64,000 nucleotides of DNA from Alcaligenes faecalis (GTDB taxonomy: Bacteria > Pseudomonadota > Gammaproteobacteria > Burkholderiales > Burkholderiaceae_B): contig NZ_CP031012.1 in assembly GCF_009497775.1 (NCBI RefSeq), positions 3,189,235 to 3,253,234 of the forward strand. Reading direction: 5' to 3'. Made by a program: the position numbers and the translations under genes. This document shows positions 18,619-28,813 of the stretch, piece by piece. The number at the start of each line of letters is the position of its first letter. Position 1 is the first letter of the stretch. The notes under the pieces were generated by a model. The model did not search any database. It was not told where the DNA came from and saw nothing but the letters and a program-made list of their open reading frames with translations.

Positions 18619-20142
18619 TTACGTGCTGGCTGGTTTAGGGGCTTCGGGTTGCAGCAAAGGCAAACGTAGCGTCGCCTTCAAGCCGTAGCCGCCCATATCG
18701 TTGGGCTCGCCATCGGTCAGCACAATCGTGCCGCCATTGCGCTCGGCGTAAGCCAGAGCAATGGCCAAGCCCAGCCCGGAGCCTGAGCCCCGTCCGCCCT
18801 TGCGTGCCGGGCCGCCCCGATCAAAACGCACAAACACGCTTTCACGCAAGCTGGCGGCCAAGCCCATGCCGTTGTCCGTCACGCTGATCCAGGCCAGCTT
18901 GTCGTCGTGTCCGGCAGAAACTGTAATTGCACTGCCACTACCAGCGTGATTGATGGCGTTGTGAATCAGGTTGGAAACGGATTCATGAATCTCGGCATCG
19001 CTGGCGTAAACCCAAAGAGGTGCTTGCTCGCCCTCTTCACCCGGCCCGATCCAGCCCAGGTCCTGACGATGCTCCCGCGCCAAGGGCAGGTATTGCAGCA
19101 CGACCTCACGCCCCAGGCTGGCCAGATCCACCTGGCCCTGGCTCATGGTGGTGGTATGGCTGGCGTGCGCCAAAGCCAACAACTGCTCGGTCAGGCGAGT
19201 TGCCTGCCCCAATTGCTTGATGATCGCCCCCAGGGATTCACGGACGCGCTCAATATCCGGCTCACGGCGCGCGTACTGGGCTTGGGTATGAATAATCGCC
19301 AAAGGAGTACGTAATTGATGCGAGGCGTCGGCCAGAAACTGAGCCTGCCGATCCAGCACGGAACGGTACAGCTCAATATGGTGATTGACCGAACGCACCA
19401 ATGGCACCACCTCGCGCGGTACATCGCGCTCGTCCAAAGGCTGCAAATCGTCCACGCTGCGGTTACGCACTTCCTGTCGCAAGGCCTGCAAGGGACGCAA
19501 CGCCCACGCTACGGCAAACCAGACCAGCGCCACAGCCAGCAGCAACATGCGCAAATTACGGAAAATGCCTTCGCGCCAGGCTTCTTGCTGGGTACGCAGG
19601 CGCAAGTCCAGGCTTTCGCCCACCATGACCAGAACCTGCCTGTGCTGGCCTTTGTAGTGCAGGTCGCGCCACAAGGCCACCATGCGTACGGTGTCATTGC
19701 GGAAATAAGAGTCGTAGAAAACCGGCACGCCTTCATGGTCGGCCAGATTGGAGGGGCGCGGCAGCCCTTCCATCCCCAACAAGGTACGCCCTTTTAATTG
19801 ATTGGCATCAGCACCGCCCAGGTTACGGACCAAAGGGGTGACTTCCTCGACACGGAAATACTTGCGATTGCCCGGTCGGGATTCCAGCATGACCTGCGCG
19901 TAGAAAGGCGGATCAATGCGCAAACTGCCGTCGGCATTGAACTCCACGCTGGTCTCCAGCACTTTGGCCGGTTCCAGCAAGGCGCTGTCGTAGACATTTT
20001 CCGTGACCGCATTCATGGCCAGGTAGTCTTCCCAGCTGTCGTACAGCAGTAAAGCCACCACCCCCGGTATCAGCAGTACCAGCAGCCAAAAGCGCAAACT
20101 GCCTTGCCAGGCATTGGCGGGGGGTGGAGAAGAGGCCGTCAT
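18619..20142 (-). CDS. tctE: TctE-like sensor histidine kinase
   Basis: 507 residues. Two membrane helices (about 17-36 and 195-212) flank a periplasmic two-component sensor N-terminal domain of the TctE kind. H-box ASHQLRTPLAII, N-box HNAINHAG, and ATP loops DNGMGL and GSGLGLAIA follow. Its ATG overlaps the TGA of the response regulator. Established TctE homologues sense tricarboxylates and control tct genes. tctBA lies 6 kb away, so it is the likely target. Confidence 0.88.
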   Translation of the reverse strand: MTASSPPPANAWQGSLRFWLLVLLIPGVVALLLYDSWEDYLAMNAVTENVYDSALLEPAKVLETSVEFNADGSLRIDPPFYAQVMLESRPGNRKYFRVEEVTPLVRNLGGADANQLKGRTLLGMEGLPRPSNLADHEGVPVFYDSYFRNDTVRMVALWRDLHYKGQHRQVLVMVGESLDLRLRTQQEAWREGIFRNLRMLLLAVALVWFAVAWALRPLQALRQEVRNRSVDDLQPLDERDVPREVVPLVRSVNHHIELYRSVLDRQAQFLADASHQLRTPLAIIHTQAQYARREPDIERVRESLGAIIKQLGQATRLTEQLLALAHASHTTTMSQGQVDLASLGREVVLQYLPLAREHRQDLGWIGPGEEGEQAPLWVYASDAEIHESVSNLIHNAINHAGSGSAITVSAGHDDKLAWISVTDNGMGLAASLRESVFVRFDRGGPARKGGRGSGSGLGLAIALAYAERNGGTIVLTDGEPNDMGGYGLKATLRLPLLQPEAPKPAST

Positions 20143-20825
20143 GAAACGCCGGATTCCGCCTCAAGCACTTCCAGCATGTAGCCCAGGCCACGCACCGTCA
20201 CGATGTGTACATCGCTATTGGCCAGTTTCTTGCGCAGGCGGTGCAGGACAACCTCGATGGCATCGGGGCTGGCGTCGCTATCATGCTCGAACACGCGAGC
20301 AAACAATTGGGACTTTTCGACAGGCATGCCGGAACGGCTGATCAGAACAAGCAAGGCCGCATGTTCACGCGGCGTCAAATGCACAATGGCATTGTCCAGC
20401 AGGAATGCCCGGCTTTCTGGGTTGTATTCCAGCGAGCCACAGCTGACCACAGGAGCCACACGGCCACGGCTACGCCGCACCAGGGCCGCCAGACGCGCTT
20501 CCAGCTCTTCCAGGGCAAAGGGTTTGGTCAGGAAATCGTCGGCACCCAGATTCAGACCACGAACGCGATCCTGCAAGGCACCTTGAGCGGTCAGAATCAG
20601 CACGGGAGTGTGATCGCCGCGTTCGCGCATCTCGCGCAAAAGCACCAGCCCGTGCTTGTCGGGCAGGCGCAAATCCATGACGACCGCATCATACTCATGA
20701 GCCGCCAACAACACTTCTGCTGTACGAGCATCGTGAGCGGGATCGGGCAAAAAACCACTTTGCGCCAAAGCCCGCTCTAGCCATGCGGCCATTTCCCGCT
20801 CGTCTTCAACCAATAATATGCGCAT
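20139..20825 (-). CDS. tctD: TctD-like OmpR-family response regulator
   Basis: 228 residues. Receiver domain with acidic pocket VEDE at the start and phospho-acceptor in VMDLRLPD, then a winged-helix DNA-binding domain (about 125-222, ending [13 protein letters not shown]). Coupled to the kinase by a four-base overlap. Its 5' end overlaps the 3' end of rppH by 20 bases, so it may also be read from the rppH transcript. Confidence 0.9.
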   Translation of the reverse strand: MRILLVEDEREMAAWLERALAQSGFLPDPAHDARTAEVLLAAHEYDAVVMDLRLPDKHGLVLLREMRERGDHTPVLILTAQGALQDRVRGLNLGADDFLTKPFALEELEARLAALVRRSRGRVAPVVSCGSLEYNPESRAFLLDNAIVHLTPREHAALLVLISRSGMPVEKSQLFARVFEHDSDASPDAIEVVLHRLRKKLANSDVHIVTVRGLGYMLEVLEAESGVS

Positions 20826-21372
20826 GATCCCTGCTATCTAAGGTATCGGCATCAACTGCGCTTTGGAGGCGCTGACGTAAATAACGATTTTCCTGACGCC
20901 GTCGGAACAAAATATCCGACAGCTCGTTCAGCGCTTGCTGATAGACTTCCCGCTTGAACTCAATCACTGAATCAAGTGGCACCCAATATTGACTCCAACG
21001 CCATGCATCAAACTCCGGCGTCGAGGAAGAACGCAGGCAGACATCACTGTCTCGCCCGACCAGCCGCAACAGGAACCAGATTTGTTTCTGGCCCTTGTAA
21101 TGGCCACGCGCCTCCCGACGTACAAAATGATTGGGCACGTTGTAGCGAAGCCAATCTCGCGTCCGGCCTAATATACGGATATGCTCAGGCAGCAAGCCCA
21201 CTTCTTCGTGCAGTTCGCGGTACATCGCCTGTACGGGTGTTTCACCGTATTTGATACCGCCTTGCGGGAACTGCCAGGCATGTTCCCGAATACGCTTGCC
21301 CCAAAAAACCTCGTTCTTGCGATTAACGAGGATAATTCCGACATTAGGACGGTAGCCTTCACGATCTAACAT
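20806..21372 (-). CDS. rppH: RNA pyrophosphohydrolase RppH
   Basis: 188 residues with the RppH N-terminus [17 protein letters not shown] and Nudix box containing RELHEEVG. It converts 5'-triphosphate RNA ends to monophosphate, triggering decay. Divergent from proS, the usual betaproteobacterial arrangement. Confidence 0.96.
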   Translation of the reverse strand: MLDREGYRPNVGIILVNRKNEVFWGKRIREHAWQFPQGGIKYGETPVQAMYRELHEEVGLLPEHIRILGRTRDWLRYNVPNHFVRREARGHYKGQKQIWFLLRLVGRDSDVCLRSSSTPEFDAWRWSQYWVPLDSVIEFKREVYQQALNELSDILFRRRQENRYLRQRLQSAVDADTLDSRDHAHIIG

Positions 21373-21436
21373 AGGCCACCTCTAACGAATTCAATACAAT
21401 TAGATCTGATTATACGTACCTGACGAGTTCCCTACC

Positions 21437-23173
21437 ATGCATGCTAGCCAGTATCACATTAATACCCTGAAAGAAGCGCCTACCGAGGCCGAAGTTGCCA
21501 GCCACCAGCTCATGACGCGTGCCGGCATGATCCGTAAAGCGGCCGGCGGTATCTATACCTATATGCCTATGGGTTTGCGCGTGCTGCGCAAGATTGAAAA
21601 CATCATCCGTCAGGAAATGGACCGCTCCGGCGCCATTGAACTGCTGATGCCGGTGGTCCAGCCTGCCGAACTCTGGGTAGAGTCGGGCCGTTGGGAAAAA
21701 TATGGCGACGAACTGCTGCGAATCAAGGACCGCCACCAGCGCGACTTCGTCCTGCAGCCCACGTCCGAAGAAGTGATTACGGACATCGCCCGCAACGAAA
21801 TCCACAGCTGGCGCCAGCTGCCCATCAACTTCTACCACATTCAAACCAAGTTCCGTGACGAGCGTCGTCCCCGCTTTGGCTTGATGCGTGGCCGCGAATT
21901 CACCATGAAGGATGCCTATTCCTTCGACCGCAACGCCGAAGACGCCCAGGCCAGCTACGACAATATGTATGACGCCTACATGCGCATCTTTGGTCGTCTG
22001 GGCCTGAACTTCCGTGCCGTGGCTGCCGATACCGGCTCCATTGGCGGTACGCGCAGCCATGAATTCCAGGTGATTGCCGATACCGGCGAAGACTTGCTGG
22101 TTTACAACCCCGACACCGACTACGCCGCCAATATCGAGCTGGCTCCAGCTCCTTGCCTGCTGGCCGAGCGTGCCGCTCCTGGCCAGGCCCTGGTCAAGAC
22201 AGCGACGCCTGACGCGCCCAAGTGCGAGCTGGTTGCCCAGCAACTGGGCCTGGACCTGACTGCCACCGTGAAATCCGTGGTGCTGGCTACTGACCTTGAA
22301 GAAGACGGAAAAACCACCAGCACGGTCTACCTGCTGCTGGTTCGTGGTGACCATGAAGTCAACGACATCAAGGTTTCCAAGCTGGCCGGCTTTGAAAAAG
22401 GCCACCGTCTGGCCACTGAAGAGGAAATTCTGGCCGTCTTTGGCTGCAAGCCCGGCTATCTGGGCCCGATCGGCACACGTCAGCCTGTACAAGTAATTGC
22501 CGACCTGACCGTGGCCAACATGAGCGACTTTGTCTGTGGCGCCAACGAAGAAGGCTTCCACTACACCGGCGTGAACTGGGGCCGCGACCTGCCCGAACCC
22601 ATCAAGGCGGACCTGCGCAACGTGGTTCACGGCGACCCAGCCCCTGAAGGCGGCAAGCTGGCCATCCAGCGCGGCATTGAAGTGGGCCACGTTTTCTTCC
22701 TGGGCGATGTCTACTCCAAGAAGCTGAACGCCACCTTTTTGGAAACTGATGGTAAACCTGCTGTCATGCAAATGGGTTGTTATGGCATTGGTGTCAGCCG
22801 TATTGCAGCCGCTGCCATCGAGCAAAACCACGACGAACGCGGCATGATCTGGCCTCGCGCCCTGGCTCCTTTTGAAGTCGTGATCTGCCCGATCGGCTTT
22901 ACCAAGAGCGATGCTGTGCGTCAGACTGCTACTGATCTGTACACCCAACTCAAGGAGCAAGGTGTGGATGTCATTCTGGACGACCGCGACGCCCGCCCCG
23001 GCATCATGTTTGCCGACTGGGAGCTGATTGGTGTGCCACTGCGCATTACCATCGGTGAGCGCGGCCTGAAAGAAGGCATGGTTGAAATGCAGGCACGCCG
23101 TGATGCCAGCAGCACCAACGTGCCAGTGGAACAGATTGCCCAGGTCAGCCTGGAGCGTCTGGCTACGCTGTAA
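21437..23173 (+). CDS. proS: prolyl-tRNA synthetase
   Basis: 578 residues, bacterial-type ProS with the class II catalytic motifs (motif 2 [17 protein letters not shown]; motif 3 GIGVSR) and the inserted Ala-tRNA editing domain in the middle (about 235-390). It charges tRNA-Pro. The length fits the bacterial form. Confidence 0.98.
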   Translation: MHASQYHINTLKEAPTEAEVASHQLMTRAGMIRKAAGGIYTYMPMGLRVLRKIENIIRQEMDRSGAIELLMPVVQPAELWVESGRWEKYGDELLRIKDRHQRDFVLQPTSEEVITDIARNEIHSWRQLPINFYHIQTKFRDERRPRFGLMRGREFTMKDAYSFDRNAEDAQASYDNMYDAYMRIFGRLGLNFRAVAADTGSIGGTRSHEFQVIADTGEDLLVYNPDTDYAANIELAPAPCLLAERAAPGQALVKTATPDAPKCELVAQQLGLDLTATVKSVVLATDLEEDGKTTSTVYLLLVRGDHEVNDIKVSKLAGFEKGHRLATEEEILAVFGCKPGYLGPIGTRQPVQVIADLTVANMSDFVCGANEEGFHYTGVNWGRDLPEPIKADLRNVVHGDPAPEGGKLAIQRGIEVGHVFFLGDVYSKKLNATFLETDGKPAVMQMGCYGIGVSRIAAAAIEQNHDERGMIWPRALAPFEVVICPIGFTKSDAVRQTATDLYTQLKEQGVDVILDDRDARPGIMFADWELIGVPLRITIGERGLKEGMVEMQARRDASSTNVPVEQIAQVSLERLATL

Positions 23174-23239
23174 GGACTCCAAGCAGGGCTGGCCGTGGGC
23201 CATGCCCTGCCCGTCAACATAAACTCTTTTACGAACGAC

Positions 23240-23665
23240 ATGCTTAATGACAAGTGGGACACCCAGGCTCGGCTTGATATTCGCGTATATTACGAGGACA
23301 CCGACGCTGGGGGGATCGTATATTACGCCAACTACCTGAAATTCTTTGAGCGTGCGCGCACAGAATGGCTCAGGAACTTGGGCGTAAACCAATCCGATGT
23401 GGCCGAGCAGAATCAACGCCTGTTCGTAGTCAAGAAGGTTGAAATACAATATCTCAAACCTGCCCGGCTCGATGATTTGATCTCGGTGCGCAGCCGCATT
23501 ACCCAGCTGGGTTCGGCTACCATCCATTTCGAACAAGGTGCCCTGCGAGGTGAGGAACTGTTATGCCAAAGCACCATCCAAATTGTTTGCGTTGACGCCA
23601 ACACGCTTCGTCCAAGCAAGCTGGACTCTGATTTACGTACCCTCTTGGAAAAGGTTCAGGACTGA
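23240..23665 (+). CDS. ybgC: acyl-CoA thioesterase YbgC
   Basis: 141 residues from ATG 23240; a GTG at 23195 would add 15 residues that do not fit the family. Hot-dog fold with catalytic YYEDTDAGGIVYYANY. First gene of the Tol-Pal operon, as in many Proteobacteria. It hydrolyses short acyl-CoAs or acyl-ACP. tolQ starts two bases after its stop. Confidence 0.92.
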   Translation: MLNDKWDTQARLDIRVYYEDTDAGGIVYYANYLKFFERARTEWLRNLGVNQSDVAEQNQRLFVVKKVEIQYLKPARLDDLISVRSRITQLGSATIHFEQGALRGEELLCQSTIQIVCVDANTLRPSKLDSDLRTLLEKVQD

Positions 23666-23667
23666 CC

Positions 23668-24342
23668 ATGCAAGCTACTAGCGACCTGTCGCTGATTTCG
23701 CTACTTCTCGATGCCAGTATTCCCGTTCAGCTTGTCATGCTGATTCTGTTGGGAATCTCGATTCTCTCGTGGGCCTATATTTTCAGTAAAAGGGCTGCAC
23801 TTAAACGCACGCTGGAACAGACCCGCCGTTTCGAGGACGACTTCTGGGCGGGTGGCGATCTGGCCGTGCTACAGCAATCCATTTCCTCGCGTCGTGCCGA
23901 ACACGGTGCACTGGCCCGTATTTTTGAAGCTGGCATGACCGAGTTCATCAAGGCCCGTCGCAGCCAAAGCTCGGGCCCTGCCCTGCTAGACGGTCCGCGT
24001 CGTGCCATGCGCGCCAGCTACCAGCGCGAAATGGACACACTGGAAACACACCTGAACTTCCTGGCCTCTGCCGGTTCGGTCAGCCCCTACATCGGGCTGC
24101 TGGGTACCGTCTGGGGGATCATGCACGCCTTTATCGGTTTGTCCGGCATGCAGCAGGCCACGCTGGCCTCGGTGGCTCCCGGTATTGCCGAAGCCCTGAT
24201 CGCCACGGCTATTGGTCTGTTTGCCGCTATCCCTGCCGTGGTTGCCTACAACCGCTTTACCAACGAGCTCGATCGTATCTCGATCCGCTTTGACAGCTTT
24301 ATCGACGAATTCCTGAACATCTTGCAGCGGCAGGTGAACTGA
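23668..24342 (+). CDS. tolQ: Tol-Pal system proton channel subunit TolQ
   Basis: 224 residues, three membrane helices (about 18-38, 133-155, 165-188), MotA/TolQ/ExbB family with the conserved GLLGTVWGIM helix. With TolR it uses the proton gradient to drive TolA. Overlaps tolR by one base. Confidence 0.96.
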   Translation: MQATSDLSLISLLLDASIPVQLVMLILLGISILSWAYIFSKRAALKRTLEQTRRFEDDFWAGGDLAVLQQSISSRRAEHGALARIFEAGMTEFIKARRSQSSGPALLDGPRRAMRASYQREMDTLETHLNFLASAGSVSPYIGLLGTVWGIMHAFIGLSGMQQATLASVAPGIAEALIATAIGLFAAIPAVVAYNRFTNELDRISIRFDSFIDEFLNILQRQVN

Positions 24343-24788
24343 TGCCATCGATGCGTGGAAGCACCGGCCGTCACGGCCGGCGCATGAAAAATGAAATCAA
24401 CGTCGTCCCTTATATCGACGTGATGCTGGTGCTGCTGGTGATCTTCATGGTCACCGCTCCCATGATTACCCCCGGTCTGGTGGAATTGCCTTCGGTAGGC
24501 CAAGCCTCCGAAGTGCCTGCCAAGCCGGTGGAAATCCAGGTTGATAAGGACGGCAAACTGGCCATTCGCTTGCGCGATGCGGGCTCCGAGTTCATGAACA
24601 TCGAAAAGTCCACACTGCTCAATGAAGTGCGCTCGCGTATGCAGGCCGACAGCCCGGTTGTCATTGCCGCCGACGGCAAGGTTCCCTACGAGACCGTCAT
24701 GGGCTTGATGGATGAACTGCGCTCCAACGGCATCAACCGCCTGGGTCTGATCGTCGATCGCAATAGCGACTCCGACGCTCGCAAATAA
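24342..24788 (+). CDS. tolR: Tol-Pal system subunit TolR
   Basis: 148 residues. One N-terminal membrane helix after a short cytoplasmic tail, carrying the proton-path aspartate in VVPYIDVMLVLLVIFMV, then a periplasmic ExbD/TolR domain. Partner of TolQ. Confidence 0.96.
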   Translation: MPSMRGSTGRHGRRMKNEINVVPYIDVMLVLLVIFMVTAPMITPGLVELPSVGQASEVPAKPVEIQVDKDGKLAIRLRDAGSEFMNIEKSTLLNEVRSRMQADSPVVIAADGKVPYETVMGLMDELRSNGINRLGLIVDRNSDSDARK

Positions 24789-24838
24789 CCTCTGGCCGGA
24801 TAGCGTGCTCGCCATCCGGCGCGAAAAACCTGAACTGA

Positions 24839-25957
24839 ATGAAGCACAGAACACGCAATACCCGCAATCAGGCGCTGCGCTCGCCTGAGCAAAAGGAAGA
24901 TCGGCGCGGCTTGCTCATCGCCCTGGGTCTGCACGGGCTGTTGCTGCTCGCCATTTTGGCGGGAGCCCTTTTTTCTGCGCCCAAAACACCCAATGCGGTG
25001 CAGGTCGAATTGTGGATGGACGGTGTCGCGCCCGATGCGGCCGTCAATGCTGATCCCGAAGCCCCCGAGGCCGAACCCGAGCCGCAGCCTGAGCCTGAAC
25101 CGGCTCCAGAGCCAGAACCCAAGCCCGAACCCAAACCTGAGCCCCCTCCGGCTCCCAAGCCGCCTCCTGAGCCTGCCAAGGTCACGCCTCCTGCTGAACC
25201 CGAAGTTGATCCCGAGATCGCTTTGGAACAGGCTCGCAAAGAACGCGAGAAAAAAGAGCGTGAAGAAAAGCTGGAACAGGAACGTCAGGAAAAACAGCGT
25301 CAGGACAAACTAGCCGCTGAACGTCGCGAACGCGAACAGAAAGAAAAGCAGGAACAGGAACGCAAGGCCAAAGAAGCGGCCGAAGCCAAGGCCAAGGCCG
25401 ACGCTGATCGCAAGGCCAAGGAAGAAGCCGACGCAAAAGCCAAGGCCGATGCCGAGCGCAAGGCCAAAGCCGATGCAGAAGCCAAAGCCAAGGCAGACGC
25501 CGAAGCGAAAGCCAAAGCAGACGCTGAACGCAAGGCCCGTGCTGATGCCGCCGCCAAGGCCAAGGCTGATGCCGACCGCAAGGCCAAGGAAGAAGCATTC
25601 CGCCGCGCCATGCGTGAAGGTGCCCCTGGTCGTCCCGGTGGTACTGCAGACCGCAACCAGGCCGGTGGCGGTGGTGGTGATGGTGGCTATGCCGCCAAGG
25701 TGCGCGCTTGCGTGCAGCCTGGCGTGGTCTACAGCACCCCTGCCCGCTCCGAAGTACGCGGCAACCCTGCCCTGCAGTACCGCGTGGACCTGAATGCCGA
25801 TGGCACGCCTAACCGCGTTCAAATCAAACGATCGTCCGGCATCGCTCAGTTCGATGATGCCGTATCCAAGGGTCTTGCCCGTTGCAGCCCTTTCCCCAAA
25901 CCGCCTAGCGGGCAGTATCCATCGTATATTGATGGCGAATACCGCATGTTCGATTAA
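24839..25957 (+). CDS. tolA: Tol-Pal system protein TolA
   Basis: 372 residues. N-terminal membrane helix (about 24-45), a Pro/Glu/Lys-rich section (72-120), a long Ala/Lys/Asp/Glu coiled coil (about 125-260) built of KAKADAE-like repeats, and a C-terminal globular domain (about 280-372). It spans the periplasm to reach Pal and TolB. The DNA of the coiled coil (25370-25600) is internally repetitive and may vary in length between strains. A 50-base spacer with a GCCGGAT/ATCCGGC hairpin precedes it. Confidence 0.94.
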   Translation: MKHRTRNTRNQALRSPEQKEDRRGLLIALGLHGLLLLAILAGALFSAPKTPNAVQVELWMDGVAPDAAVNADPEAPEAEPEPQPEPEPAPEPEPKPEPKPEPPPAPKPPPEPAKVTPPAEPEVDPEIALEQARKEREKKEREEKLEQERQEKQRQDKLAAERREREQKEKQEQERKAKEAAEAKAKADADRKAKEEADAKAKADAERKAKADAEAKAKADAEAKAKADAERKARADAAAKAKADADRKAKEEAFRRAMREGAPGRPGGTADRNQAGGGGGDGGYAAKVRACVQPGVVYSTPARSEVRGNPALQYRVDLNADGTPNRVQIKRSSGIAQFDDAVSKGLARCSPFPKPPSGQYPSYIDGEYRMFD

Positions 25958-25972
25958 TCAGGAGATTGCATA

Positions 25973-27283
25973 ATGACCGCCGCTACCCCTGCCCTGGCGA
26001 CCTTAGGTCGTCATTGGCGCGCCACGGCCACTGGAGCGTTTGCCCTGGCCGCTGGCATGTTCGCCAGCCAACCGGCCCAGGCCCAACTGCGGGTCGATAT
26101 ATCGGGTGTGGGTGCTACCCAGTACCCCATCGCGATCGCCGATTTTGCTGACAACCCAGCCAGCCAATCCCTGGCTGAAGTTATCCGTGCCGACTTGACC
26201 CGTTCGGGTCAATTCCAATTGATCAATGCCACCGGTGCTGGTCTGAATGCAGAAAGCACGATTGCCTACGACGAATGGCGCAATCGTGGTGCCGATTATC
26301 TGGCCTATGGTTCGGTCGCCCAGACCGGCGGCCAATATTCCATCAGCTATCGCCTGGTGGATTCGGTCCGTCAAACACAGCTGGACGGGGTGGCTTTTGC
26401 GGGCAGCGAAAAAGAACTGCGCCGTATTTCTCACCAAATTGCAGACCGGATTTATGAAAAAATTACTGGCGTACGCGGTGTTTTTTCGACTCGACTGGCC
26501 TACGTGTTGCAAACAGGCAACAATTACGAGTTACAAATTGCTGACGCGGACGGCCAAAATCCGCAAGTAATGTTGCGTTCTCGACACTCAATCATCTCTC
26601 CAGCCTGGTCTCCTGACGGTAAAAAGCTGGCTTATGTGAGCTTTGAAAACGACAAACCTGTTGTATATGTGCAAACTTTGGCCACTGGTCACCGTGAACC
26701 TCTGGCTAATTTCAAGGGCAATAACAGTAGTCCGGCATGGGCTCCAAACGGCAACCAAGTCGCTGTTGTGCTCTCCAGAGACGGTATTTCGCAGATTTAC
26801 ACGCTAAATACGGACGGTTCCGGATTGCGCCGCGTGATGCGTTCTCCCTTGATCGATACTGAACCGAGTTTTATGCCCGATGGCAACTCCCTTGTATTTG
26901 TGAGCGATCGTGGTGGTGCTCCCAATATTTACAAAGTGAGCCTGGGTGGTGACGATGCACAGCGCATTACCTTCAACGGGAGTTACAATATTTCACCGGA
27001 GGTCTCTGCAGACGGTACTAGGCTTGTATACGTCACACGCAGAAACGGTGCTTTCCGAATTGCCACTCAAGATATGGCATCAGGAGCTGAGCAACTGCTG
27101 ACGACAGGTCCCGACGATCAGTCTCCGAGTTTCGCCCCTAATGGGATGCAGATCTTATATAGTTCTGTTCAGGGGGGCCGCAGTGTCCTAGCTGTGACAT
27201 CCGTGGACGGTCGCGTTCGTCAGACCCTCTCGTCTTTGAATGGCAAAGTACGCGAACCCACCTGGGGACCATTTACCAACTGA
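25973..27283 (+). CDS. tolB: Tol-Pal system periplasmic protein TolB
   Basis: 436 residues, signal peptide to about residue 36 (AQAQ), N-terminal TolB domain, then a six-bladed beta-propeller with recurring SPAWSPDGKKLAY and SPSFAPNGMQILY-type repeats. It binds Pal and TolA. AGGAG lies before the ATG. Confidence 0.97.
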   Translation: MTAATPALATLGRHWRATATGAFALAAGMFASQPAQAQLRVDISGVGATQYPIAIADFADNPASQSLAEVIRADLTRSGQFQLINATGAGLNAESTIAYDEWRNRGADYLAYGSVAQTGGQYSISYRLVDSVRQTQLDGVAFAGSEKELRRISHQIADRIYEKITGVRGVFSTRLAYVLQTGNNYELQIADADGQNPQVMLRSRHSIISPAWSPDGKKLAYVSFENDKPVVYVQTLATGHREPLANFKGNNSSPAWAPNGNQVAVVLSRDGISQIYTLNTDGSGLRRVMRSPLIDTEPSFMPDGNSLVFVSDRGGAPNIYKVSLGGDDAQRITFNGSYNISPEVSADGTRLVYVTRRNGAFRIATQDMASGAEQLLTTGPDDQSPSFAPNGMQILYSSVQGGRSVLAVTSVDGRVRQTLSSLNGKVREPTWGPFTN

Positions 27284-27317
27284 CATCCTGTGTGACTCTT
27301 TTTCAAAAGGAATTCAA

Positions 27318-27818
27318 ATGAGCTCGCGCATTCTTAAAAGTCTTACCCTCGCCGTTATGGCTGCCGCCCTTGCTGCTTGCAGCTCGGTTCCTCTGGATCA
27401 AAACTCCGGTTCAACCGGCGGTACAGGATCGGACTCTGCTAGCGCAGGCCAGATCATGGACCCCTTCAACCCTCAAAGCCCACTGGCACAACAACGCTCG
27501 GTGTTCTTTGACTACGACAGCTACGTGGTTAACGACCAGTACCGTGGCCTGGTAGAAATGCACGCTTCGTACCTGAGCAGCCATCCTCAGCAAACCGTAC
27601 GCATCGAAGGTAATACCGACGAGCGTGGTGGTGCCGAGTACAACTTGGCTCTGGGTCAGCGTCGTTCCGACGCCGTGGCACGCATGCTGGGTCTGCTGGG
27701 CGTAAGCAACAGCCAGATCGAAGCTGTGAGCTTTGGTAAAGAGCGTCCAAAAGCCTTGGGTAACACCGAAGCTGATTACGCCGAAAACCGTCGCGCAGAC
27801 ATCGTTTACCAACGATAA
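27318..27818 (+). CDS. pal: peptidoglycan-associated lipoprotein Pal
   Basis: 166 residues from ATG 27318 (AAAAGGAATTC ribosome site). Lipobox LAAC with Cys21 and an OmpA-like C-terminal domain with the diaminopimelate-binding stretch NTDERGGAEYNLALGQRR. Anchors the outer membrane to the cell wall. Confidence 0.97.
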   Translation: MSSRILKSLTLAVMAAALAACSSVPLDQNSGSTGGTGSDSASAGQIMDPFNPQSPLAQQRSVFFDYDSYVVNDQYRGLVEMHASYLSSHPQQTVRIEGNTDERGGAEYNLALGQRRSDAVARMLGLLGVSNSQIEAVSFGKERPKALGNTEADYAENRRADIVYQR

Positions 27819-27842
27819 TTTCTGCATCGACCAAGTGGTTCC

Positions 27843-27878
27843 GACGCCGTGGCGGTTGTTAACGCCGCGGCGTTTTTT
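27843..27878 (+). terminator. terminator after pal
   Basis: ACGCCGTGGCG pairs with CGCCGCGGCGT (one G-T), then six T. It may partly separate tolQRAB-pal from cpoB. Confidence 0.8.
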
Positions 27879-28034
27879 ATCGGCAGTACGCCCGATCCAC
27901 TGAAAATTCGTTATGCTGGACAGCGGGCTCGCCAGGCCGGCACAAAGCCCCCAGATCACAGCCCCCAACAGAGGGGAAACCGGCAGGTGAGGAGCCTGCG
28001 CATTGCGGATGCACATTTTTTAACGGACTTCACT

Positions 28035-28724
28035 ATGCACGCTTATAAAAAGCCTTTTCGTCTCGCGACCGTTACCCTGATCGCTACGGCCGCCCTGTTC
28101 GCCAGCCTGCCGGCCAAGGCCTTTGCCGATGACGAGGCCCGACGCGCCATTTTGGAGCTGCGGCAGCAAATTCGTCAGATGAACGAGCAAAACACCCAGG
28201 CTCGCCTGCAATTGGCTGATCAAATTGACACCCTGCGCTCCGAAGTTGTGTCGCTGCGCGGCCAGGTAGAAAAACTGAGCTGGCAAGCCAGTGGTCAGGG
28301 CCAGGGCAATAGTCCGGCTCCCGGCCAGCAAAGCCCTCACGCAGCGGACCCACAAGAACAAGCCGTCTTTGATAGCGCCATGGACGCCTACCGCGCTGGC
28401 CAATACAAGCCCGCAGCCGATGCCTTTGCCGGTTTTCTGGCCGCCTACCCCTCCAGCGTTCTGGCTGACGAAGTGCGCTTTTACGAAGGCAGCAGCCTGT
28501 ACGCCGTCAAAAGCTTCAAGACTTCCATCCAGAAACTTCAGGCATTTGTGAAAGCTTCCCCACAAAGCCCACGCGCGGCTGACGCCCTGATGGTAACGGC
28601 CTCCAGCCAGATCGAACTGAACGATCTGAGCGGTGCCAAAACTACCTTGCAGCGTATCGTCAAGGACTACCCGCAATCCGAAGCGGCCGAGACAGCGCGC
28701 AGCCGCCTGAAACTGCTGGAATAA
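28035..28724 (+). CDS. cpoB: cell division coordinator CpoB (YbgF)
   Basis: 229 residues from ATG 28035. Signal peptide to about residue 31, an N-terminal trimerising coiled coil (about 36-75), a Gln/Gly/Pro linker and C-terminal TPR repeats. It couples Tol-Pal energy to PBP1B during septation. Last gene of the cluster. Confidence 0.92.
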   Translation: MHAYKKPFRLATVTLIATAALFASLPAKAFADDEARRAILELRQQIRQMNEQNTQARLQLADQIDTLRSEVVSLRGQVEKLSWQASGQGQGNSPAPGQQSPHAADPQEQAVFDSAMDAYRAGQYKPAADAFAGFLAAYPSSVLADEVRFYEGSSLYAVKSFKTSIQKLQAFVKASPQSPRAADALMVTASSQIELNDLSGAKTTLQRIVKDYPQSEAAETARSRLKLLE

Positions 28725-28744
28725 TACCCAGCGCGTAATGCCAC

Positions 28745-28776
28745 ACGGACCGGGTTCAGACCCGGTCTGTTTTTTT
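28745..28776 (+). terminator. terminator after cpoB
   Basis: GACCGGGT-TCAG-ACCCGGTC hairpin followed by a run of T. Confidence 0.92.
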
Positions 28777-28813
28777 CAGGCCACGGATCCCAGCCTGACC
28801 TCTACTGCTTGCC

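Noticed and set aside
21410..23536. A 708-codon frame antisense to proS and ybgC
   Set aside because: It mirrors proS almost exactly; a shadow frame caused by high third-position GC.
25370..25600. Repeated DNA that could suggest a CRISPR-like or satellite array
   Set aside because: It is the in-frame Ala/Lys coiled coil of TolA; no regular spacers.
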